64,000 nt of DNA. It comes from Oscillospiraceae bacterium (GTDB lineage Bacteria > Bacillota > Clostridia > Oscillospirales > UBA644). The notes under the pieces are model-generated. The model searched no databases, was not told where the DNA came from, and was given only the letters and a program-made list of their open reading frames with translations. The stretch lies in NCBI GenBank assembly GCA_015067305.1, contig SVMT01000003.1:55972-119971 (forward strand), read 5' to 3'. Shown piece by piece: positions 57,993 to 64,000 of this stretch; the first letter of the stretch is position 1; each line of letters starts with the position of its first letter. A program made the translations under genes and the position numbers.

Positions 57993-59332
57993 TCTCCTTT
58001 ATATTCTGCTGCCTTTTGCAGAAGACTATTCTTATCATTAGGTATTCTGTTCTCAATAACATTTTCAAGAAGATCGTTCAATATTCTGCCGATCAGCTTC
58101 CCTTTTGGTATTCCCAGAGAGATCAGATCATTGCCATTAACTGCAAGATCTGCCAAAGAAAAACAAGCTTTTTCTGCAAGTATTCTTTTTGCCGTTTCTT
58201 CAACAGCATCAAATCGAGATTTTCTATGAAAAACAATTTCAGACTGCGCAGCATTATCTGCCCGCTGTAAAGCAATCAGTCTGAAAAATTGTTCCTCACC
58301 TAAATTTCTTAAAAGTTTTTTTATCCGTTTTTCATCGTTTTCTATCGGTGCATCATGATATTTTATCAATGTCACAACGTATGATCTGAAATTATTATCA
58401 AAACGAAGCTTTTTCATTATTTCATCTGTAATTTCCATACTTCGCTGTGCATGACCGTAAAAATGTCCGACACCTGCCGAATCAGTAAAAAAACATTCAG
58501 GCTTACCGATATCATGAAAATACAATGCGGTTCTTAATATTTTATCTTCCTTATCTGCGGCAGCAACCGCTTTTACGGAATGAGTATATACATCATATTT
58601 ATGATACGGAGTATGCTGTTCGAAATCAAACATCTCGGAGATCTTGGGAACAAAAACAGTAAAAACATCACGATAATCAAGTAATATTTTTTCAGAATAT
58701 TCACCGCAAAGAAGCTTAATAAATTCTGTAGTTATTCTTTCTATTGAAATATTTTCAAGCAAATGAGCTTTCTTATGAATCTGAGAAGAAGTATTTTCTT
58801 CTATCTCAAATCCAAGTATCGAAGAAAAACGTAAAGCCCTTAAAATACGAAGAGAATCCTCTTCAAATCTCACAGCAGGATCCCCTACACATCGAATCAC
58901 ACCGTTATCAAGATCATCAAGTCCGTTAACATGATCTTTAAATCCATGCTTTGGCGAATATGCCATTGAGTTTATTGTGAAATCACGACGAAGAACATCT
59001 TCTTTAAGCTCTGGGGAAAACCGAACGACCTCAGGATGTCTGTTGTCAGAATAGTCTCCGTCAACACGGTATGTAGTAACTTCCACCGAAACATGATCTT
59101 TTATGACAGTAACCGTACCGTGCTTAAGTCCTGTAGCTACCAAATGAGCAGAATCCTTGAAAATTTCGATGATCGTTTCTGGACGGGCGTTTGTTGTCAC
59201 ATCGAAATCCGACGGTGTTTTACCTAAAAGATAGTCTCTGACACATCCACCGACAAGATATGACTCATAACCGTATTCGTTTATTTTATCAAGTACAAAA
59301 CTGACCTCTGAAGGGATCTTAAACTCTCTCAT
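57989..59332 (-). CDS. cca: CCA tRNA nucleotidyltransferase / polyA polymerase family with HD domain
   Basis: GYESYLVGGCVRDYLLGKTPSDFDVTTNA; DVLRRDFTINSMAY; FHDIGKP HD motif. Confidence 0.94.
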   Translation of the reverse strand: MREFKIPSEVSFVLDKINEYGYESYLVGGCVRDYLLGKTPSDFDVTTNARPETIIEIFKDSAHLVATGLKHGTVTVIKDHVSVEVTTYRVDGDYSDNRHPEVVRFSPELKEDVLRRDFTINSMAYSPKHGFKDHVNGLDDLDNGVIRCVGDPAVRFEEDSLRILRALRFSSILGFEIEENTSSQIHKKAHLLENISIERITTEFIKLLCGEYSEKILLDYRDVFTVFVPKISEMFDFEQHTPYHKYDVYTHSVKAVAAADKEDKILRTALYFHDIGKPECFFTDSAGVGHFYGHAQRSMEITDEIMKKLRFDNNFRSYVVTLIKYHDAPIENDEKRIKKLLRNLGEEQFFRLIALQRADNAAQSEIVFHRKSRFDAVEETAKRILAEKACFSLADLAVNGNDLISLGIPKGKLIGRILNDLLENVIENRIPNDKNSLLQKAAEYKGE

Positions 59333-59341
59333 ATTTTCAAC

Positions 59342-59593
59342 CTAATTCTTTTTGTAAATATCGTTTATCTCACATAAGATATAAAAAGTCGAACAGTTGA
59401 TACTGAATACCCCCAAAGAACCCAACAATAGTTCTTTAGCAGAAAGAAGCAATTCATAATTATAATTCAAACAGTAAATAAACATACATAACAAAGCAGA
59501 AAGTATCATAAGTATTGATATAATCTGCAATACATTAAAAAATACATATTTAAATTTATCTGTTTTTTTGATCATCTCAAAGATTTTATTCAT
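59342..59593 (-). CDS. Hypothetical small membrane protein
   Basis: 83 aa, two TM segments, CAACCTCC-like SD complement upstream of 59593. Confidence 0.5.
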   Translation of the reverse strand: MNKIFEMIKKTDKFKYVFFNVLQIISILMILSALLCMFIYCLNYNYELLLSAKELLLGSLGVFSINCSTFYILCEINDIYKKN

Positions 59594-59682
59594 TTATACA
59601 ACCTCCAATTATTGAATACACAATAATTATAGCATATAAATGCAGAAAACTCAACCGCTAAAAAATGGAACTATATGATAAA

Positions 59683-59707
59683 GTCCCACATATACAAAAT
59701 GTGGGAC
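59683..59707 (-). terminator. Intrinsic terminator of the S1-domain gene
   Basis: GTCCCACATTTTGTATATGTGGGAC then TTTATC on minus strand. Confidence 0.7.
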
Positions 59708-59715
59708 AAATATTA

Positions 59716-60129
59716 TCATTTACGGGAACGTTTTTCGTAGTTTGCCTTACGGCTTTCTTTTTGTCCTTTGACATCGGAAAACTTCTCGTCACTATCCTGC
59801 TTAAATTTCTGAAGCATATCTTCAAAAGAAACAGTTTTCTTCGGAGTATGTACCGGTGGAGGTGGAGGCGCTGAAGTTTTTACAGGTGCGGGATTATCCA
59901 TTGCCTTTTTGATTGAAAGGCTGATGCGTCCCTTTTCATCAACGGAAAGTATTTTTACTTTTACCTCTTGTCCTTCGGAAAGATGATCTTTGATCTCAGA
60001 AATATAATTATTTGAAATTTCCGAAATATGTACCATGCCGCTTTTGCCGGTTTCCATCTTAACAAAAGCTCCGAATTTCGTGATACCTGTTACGGTACCT
60101 TTAACGATTTGTCCCAATTCAACATTCAT
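59716..60129 (-). CDS. S1 RNA-binding domain protein (YabR/YugI-like)
   Basis: VELGQIVKGTVTGITKFGAFVKMETGKSGMVHISEISNNYISEIKDHLSEGQEVKVKILSVDEKGRISLSIKKA. Confidence 0.92.
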   Translation of the reverse strand: MNVELGQIVKGTVTGITKFGAFVKMETGKSGMVHISEISNNYISEIKDHLSEGQEVKVKILSVDEKGRISLSIKKAMDNPAPVKTSAPPPPPVHTPKKTVSFEDMLQKFKQDSDEKFSDVKGQKESRKANYEKRSRK

Positions 60130-60152
60130 AAATTGCTTGGTTCCCCCTAAAT

Positions 60153-60428
60153 TCAGTGACCTGAAATATCTATATATATTTTTTCATCGCGAGATGCATA
60201 ACCGAGTTCACTTTCAGCAACATCTCTGTAAAAATCATCGGTGTTTGCATCTGCGAGGATATCCTCGTATTCTTCATTACGAAGTTTCTGTTCTATTATC
60301 TGTCTGTTGATATCTGCGATCTGTTCTTCAGTAGCGGCGATATCTGCACGCATAGTTATAAGGTTGACAATAAAAACAGATGTTGTCAACATAAGCGCTA
60401 TAAGTATCGCCAATCTAAACTTTGACAT
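60153..60428 (-). CDS. divIC: Septum formation initiator family protein (FtsB/DivIC)
   Basis: One TM then coiled coil EEQIADINRQIIEQKLRNEEYEDIL...YRDVAESELGYASRDEKIYIDI. Confidence 0.85.
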   Translation of the reverse strand: MSKFRLAILIALMLTTSVFIVNLITMRADIAATEEQIADINRQIIEQKLRNEEYEDILADANTDDFYRDVAESELGYASRDEKIYIDISGH

Positions 60429-60542
60429 AATGGTTTCAGCCTACTCCCTTTAAAGCAAATACTATCTCATTTTTCTATCCCTTATATTATATCACGTTTT
60501 TCTCCGAAATGCAAGCCCTTTCGACAAATTTTTTTAGTTTTT

Positions 60543-60857
60543 TTATTGTTGTTTTCGACATTTTTTGATTACAAAATTTGTAAGTTTCCCGTAAGTGTGA
60601 AAACCAAGCATCCAACCGAGAAAAATTCCACCTAAAATATATATCTGAACATCCCCATTATTGACCGCAAACACAAATATCAATACTGAAATGACCAACA
60701 TAAAAAAATATAAAAAATCCTGAATAAAGACAGACAAAACCCCACAGTGAAATACAGACCGTATTATACGAAACATATCAAAAAGTATAAAAGCCGCAAA
60801 ACCGAACAGTAAAGACCTGAAAAAGTTCAAAACCTGCATAGAAATATCAAGTTCCAT
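60543..60857 (-). CDS. yabQ: Spore cortex biosynthesis protein YabQ
   Basis: Polytopic; FLRSLLFGFAAFILFDMFRIIRSVF; between yabP and divIC. Confidence 0.82.
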   Translation of the reverse strand: MELDISMQVLNFFRSLLFGFAAFILFDMFRIIRSVFHCGVLSVFIQDFLYFFMLVISVLIFVFAVNNGDVQIYILGGIFLGWMLGFHTYGKLTNFVIKKCRKQQ

Positions 60858-60860
60858 ATA

Positions 60861-61166
60861 CTACCCTAACAATTTAGAAATAAAGCTTTCATTTTTCTTT
60901 TTAATTCTGCTTTTATCATATTCCAATGAATTTATATTTCCTTCGATCATAACCTCACCTTCAAGTTCAGTAATCTCAAGTTTTGTTATGTTCAAAGCTT
61001 CACCTTTTATACTGAGTTTTCCCAATTCAGTATACAAAACAACGGAACTTTCATCAAACTTTTCAACATCAAGAACTCCTGTCAATTCAAGATGTTTTCT
61101 GTCTTTCAAATACGCATTGTGAGACATGATCTCTTCGTTTTTAATCTCAGGCATAAAAAACTCCAT
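60861..61166 (-). CDS. yabP: Sporulation protein YabP
   Basis: SHNAYLKDRKHLELTGVLDVEKFDESSVVLYTELGKLSIKGEALNITKLEITELEGEVMIEGNINSLEY. Confidence 0.93.
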   Translation of the reverse strand: MEFFMPEIKNEEIMSHNAYLKDRKHLELTGVLDVEKFDESSVVLYTELGKLSIKGEALNITKLEITELEGEVMIEGNINSLEYDKSRIKKKNESFISKLLG

Positions 61167-61284
61167 TCTGCCGCTACAAAATCAGCGTATATAAAATAAA
61201 ATCTCCAATCAGCGGCTTATGGAGACTTATACATGCCGCAATACCTATTATATGAGAGTTTTTATCTACTTAGAACTCAAACAC

Positions 61285-61313
61285 TTGACAAAACAAATGT
61301 TTAATGTTATAAT
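61285..61313 (+). promoter_or_regulatory. SigA-type promoter of the WYL regulator gene
   Basis: TTGACA (61285-61290), 17 nt, TATAAT (61308-61313). Confidence 0.8.
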
Positions 61314-61351
61314 ATATATGTCAGTTTGAATGAAAGGCTTGTAAATTATAA

Positions 61352-62338
61352 ATGGAAAAACAAAACGGAAAACTGAAACTTCTTCATTTATTGAGGATAC
61401 TTATCACAGAATCCGATAAGGATCACCCTGTAACCATAGGATACATAATAAATGAACTTGCCCAATTAGGTATTTCAGCAGAAAGAAAGTCGCTGTACAG
61501 CGATTTTGCAGCCTTAAAAGAATGTGGTTATGATGTAAAAACCATAAGAAGCAAGGATGTCGGATACTATCTTGAAGACTGTCCTCTCTCATATGAAGAT
61601 GCCGAAGATTTTTGGGATATGCTCCATGCTCAGAATATTTTCGATGAAGATAAAGTCAATTATCTCAAACGGAAACTCGAAAGCTGTATCAGCCTCAATG
61701 AAAAAAAGAAACTGCGAAACAGAATATATACTACAGATAGGGTTTCAATGAAGAGCGACAACTTCAAAAGAAATCTTGACATTATACATGATGCTGTAGC
61801 TTCTAAAAAGAAAATATCATTCATTTATGCAGATCCAATACTAACATTTGAAGAAACACGAAAGAAAAAACACACATATGTCGTAAGCCCATATGTTATA
61901 TCATGCAATGACGGAAGGTTTTTTCTGATTGCAGGAAGTGAAGAAATTGAAGGACTCAGCCACTTCTATATCGACAGGATCGAGAATATCCAGATAACAA
62001 AGCAATACGCAACAGACGTAAGAGTTATTGCCGGAGATCTTGACTTTGACCTGAACTGCTATTCAAAAGGGCTGTTTGATGAATACTCAAAAGTCACACA
62101 GTCTGTGACTCTAAGCTGCGACAAATCAATACTTACAACAGTAACCGCACTTTTCAATGTGTCTGACATGAAATATACAGGAGAAGACAGATACGACGTT
62201 ACATTTGAAATGGAAATAACCGAAGAATTCCTTGCCTGGTTATTCGTAAATCATAGTGCAGTTAAGATACTCTCACCAAAAACGCTTACGGAATCAATGG
62301 CAAATGCCGCAAAAAGCATATATATTTCATATATTTAA
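61352..62338 (+). CDS. WYL domain-containing transcriptional regulator
   Basis: N-terminal HTH (KLLHLLRILITESDKDHPVTIGYIINELAQLGISAERKSLYSDFAAL), WYL region KKKHTYVVSPYVISCNDGRFFLIA. Confidence 0.9.
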   Translation: MEKQNGKLKLLHLLRILITESDKDHPVTIGYIINELAQLGISAERKSLYSDFAALKECGYDVKTIRSKDVGYYLEDCPLSYEDAEDFWDMLHAQNIFDEDKVNYLKRKLESCISLNEKKKLRNRIYTTDRVSMKSDNFKRNLDIIHDAVASKKKISFIYADPILTFEETRKKKHTYVVSPYVISCNDGRFFLIAGSEEIEGLSHFYIDRIENIQITKQYATDVRVIAGDLDFDLNCYSKGLFDEYSKVTQSVTLSCDKSILTTVTALFNVSDMKYTGEDRYDVTFEMEITEEFLAWLFVNHSAVKILSPKTLTESMANAAKSIYISYI

Positions 62339-62348
62339 GAGTCAAAAC

Positions 62349-62376
62349 GCATCCCGTCTTAAATCAAACGGGATGC
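62349..62376. terminator. Intrinsic terminator between convergent genes
   Basis: GCATCCCGT-CTTAAATCAA-ACGGGATGC then ATTT. Confidence 0.7.
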
Positions 62377-62395
62377 ATTTACTATATTTTATATT

Positions 62396-63076
62396 CTATT
62401 TTTCTTTTGGGACATCAAAGGAGAAAGTTACGGGCATATTTCCGTTCCTTGCCCTGAGTTTATCCATAAGTTCTTTCCTATCGACATTTTTATCAAGTCT
62501 AACTGCAAACATCAGTTCTACCATGGAACCGAAATCTGTGGATCTTATTCTTACGAGTCTGTAAGATTTAGTGTACTCGGAAAGAACTTCTTCAAATGGA
62601 TCAGGCATTTCCATATCTTCCGGAACAACGATCTTAAGGTTCATTCCAACCGTACCACCGTCACCGAAATTCAAAGCTGTGAGAATTATGATGACAGCAG
62701 AGAGAAGAACTGCGAAAAGTAAAGAATAATGTATGTACCCGATACCGCAAGTAAGACCTATACCCATACAAACAAAAATAAATGCAAGATCCTTGGGGCT
62801 GGTTTGTTCGCTTCTGTATCTTACGAGTGTAAACACCCCTGCCAAACTGAACGCCGTAGCAACATTGTTACCAACAAACATAACGACTATTGCGGTCATT
62901 GTAGTAACTACCACAAGAGTCAATGCAAAACCTCTTGTCAGACCTGTTTTCTTTGAAGTAAATATATATACCCAACTGACAAGAAGTCCTAAAAGACAAG
63001 CGGAAAGTGCTATTATTACAGCTTTTGTCATTGTCATAGTAGTTGAAGATTGAAGCATTGTTAAAATTTCTGTCAT
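62396..63076 (-). CDS. DUF4956 domain-containing membrane protein
   Basis: Four-TM-like N-terminal half with FSLAGVFTLVRYRSEQTSPKDLAFIFVCMGIGLTCGIGY. Confidence 0.88.
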   Translation of the reverse strand: MTEILTMLQSSTTMTMTKAVIIALSACLLGLLVSWVYIFTSKKTGLTRGFALTLVVVTTMTAIVVMFVGNNVATAFSLAGVFTLVRYRSEQTSPKDLAFIFVCMGIGLTCGIGYIHYSLLFAVLLSAVIIILTALNFGDGGTVGMNLKIVVPEDMEMPDPFEEVLSEYTKSYRLVRIRSTDFGSMVELMFAVRLDKNVDRKELMDKLRARNGNMPVTFSFDVPKEK

Positions 63077-63840
63077 TTTAGATTTATCTCCTTTGAAATA
63101 TCAGATTCAAAATCGTTTGAAAACATTTTATATTCGTTTCCATATTTAGAAAAAGGTCTCATTCTCATTTCTTCAGACGAAAGAGCCTTGACTAACCACA
63201 GGGGAAATGAATTGCTGACTTTTATTTCTATCAGACGAGGATCAACTATATCCAACTTTTTATATTTCACCCATTTAGCAAGGAGATCCTCTCCATGGTC
63301 TCCTCTATCCAGTCTGAGCTCTGTTCTGCGGGTTCGTATGTTTCGGTCAATAGAAATTCTTATGGATCTGTCTTCGTTAGCAAAATAAGCAGTTCGGTCA
63401 TATGCAATAAATATCTTAGGCTTAACCTTATGACACTCAAGATAATAATCAATTTCGGAAAGTACCTGCTTATTTATATATTTTAAATCCTCAGGTCTTT
63501 CACCCGTTTCAAAATATCTGTACATTTGCTGAAGAGTCATTTTGGCTCTGCGTTTTAATGTAAGCCCATTTACCTTCTTCTTAAGTTCCACATATACTAC
63601 AGAATCATCATCGGGAATCCCATAAGATCTGACTCTTAATTTTTCTTTATATTTAGGTTTTGAAAGCGAATGCTCAATAACCGTATTGTTGTCATCGTCA
63701 AAATAGATATTGGATATGGAATATTCCTTACCGCCAATGCAATAAGGATCTGCAGTAACGTACGGAGATACCTTTTCAACAAAACGACGAGCCGCTTCAG
63801 CTGAAACCAAAAACTTTTTTTCATACCGACAAAAAGACAT
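63073..63840 (-). CDS. Polyphosphate polymerase (VTC/CYTH-like) domain protein
   Basis: RYEKKFLVSAEAARRFVEKV, SISNIYFDDDNNTVIEHSLSKPKYKEKLRVRSYG, VYVELKKKVNGLTLKRR, IEIKVSNSFPLWL. Confidence 0.88.
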   Translation of the reverse strand: MSFCRYEKKFLVSAEAARRFVEKVSPYVTADPYCIGGKEYSISNIYFDDDNNTVIEHSLSKPKYKEKLRVRSYGIPDDDSVVYVELKKKVNGLTLKRRAKMTLQQMYRYFETGERPEDLKYINKQVLSEIDYYLECHKVKPKIFIAYDRTAYFANEDRSIRISIDRNIRTRRTELRLDRGDHGEDLLAKWVKYKKLDIVDPRLIEIKVSNSFPLWLVKALSSEEMRMRPFSKYGNEYKMFSNDFESDISKEINLK

Positions 63841-63910
63841 TATCGCCATATCCATACCCTCCTTTATTATGATTATAATGATTATAGAAATTCGAAATTG
63901 TATTTCAATA

Positions 63911-63993
63911 GGGTTGGCTCCATTTTAAAGGTGCTTAAACAGCCTAGTTAGTGCTAAAAGAGCCAATCCCATCAAATTTTCCTTGAAAATTTG
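63911..63993. repeat. Two consecutive inverted repeats at the window edge
   Basis: GGGTTGGCTC (63911-63920)/GAGCCAATCCC (63960-63970) and CAAATTTTC-CTT-GAAAATTTG (63973-63993). Confidence 0.45.
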
Positions 63994-64000
63994 TCTATAC

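Overview
This is a ~64 kb chromosomal segment of an AT-rich, endospore-forming Clostridia-type Firmicute. Most of it is ordinary core content: tRNA synthetases, a recombination/replication/isoprenoid operon, the complete spoIIIAA-AH operon, an SpoIVFA/FB-like pair, yabP/yabQ/divIC, spo0A, glyA, rarA, nth, prmA, ung and cca. The standout is a ~620-nt non-coding block at ~7255-7875 on the minus strand. It has strong hairpins, its own sigma70-type promoter (TTGCAT-17-TATAAT), an upstream terminator, and immediately downstream a small multi-TM DUF21-like protein gene. Structure, length and neighbourhood (xseA-xseB-ispA upstream; tlyA-nadK-argR-recN downstream) match an OLE RNA (Ornate Large Extremophilic RNA) with its partner oapA. 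Other notable items are an FMN riboswitch plus terminator upstream of a RibU-like ECF-S gene, a MITE-like palindromic element, an ECF-type promoter in front of a sigma/anti-sigma-like pair, a Spo0A with an altered receiver acidic pocket, a three-LTD/CotH protein, a CBM9-like secreted protein with PVDPAP repeats, and a VTC/DUF4956 pair. I saw no CRISPR array, rRNA, tRNA or intact transposase. All family calls come from reading the supplied translations; no database search was run.
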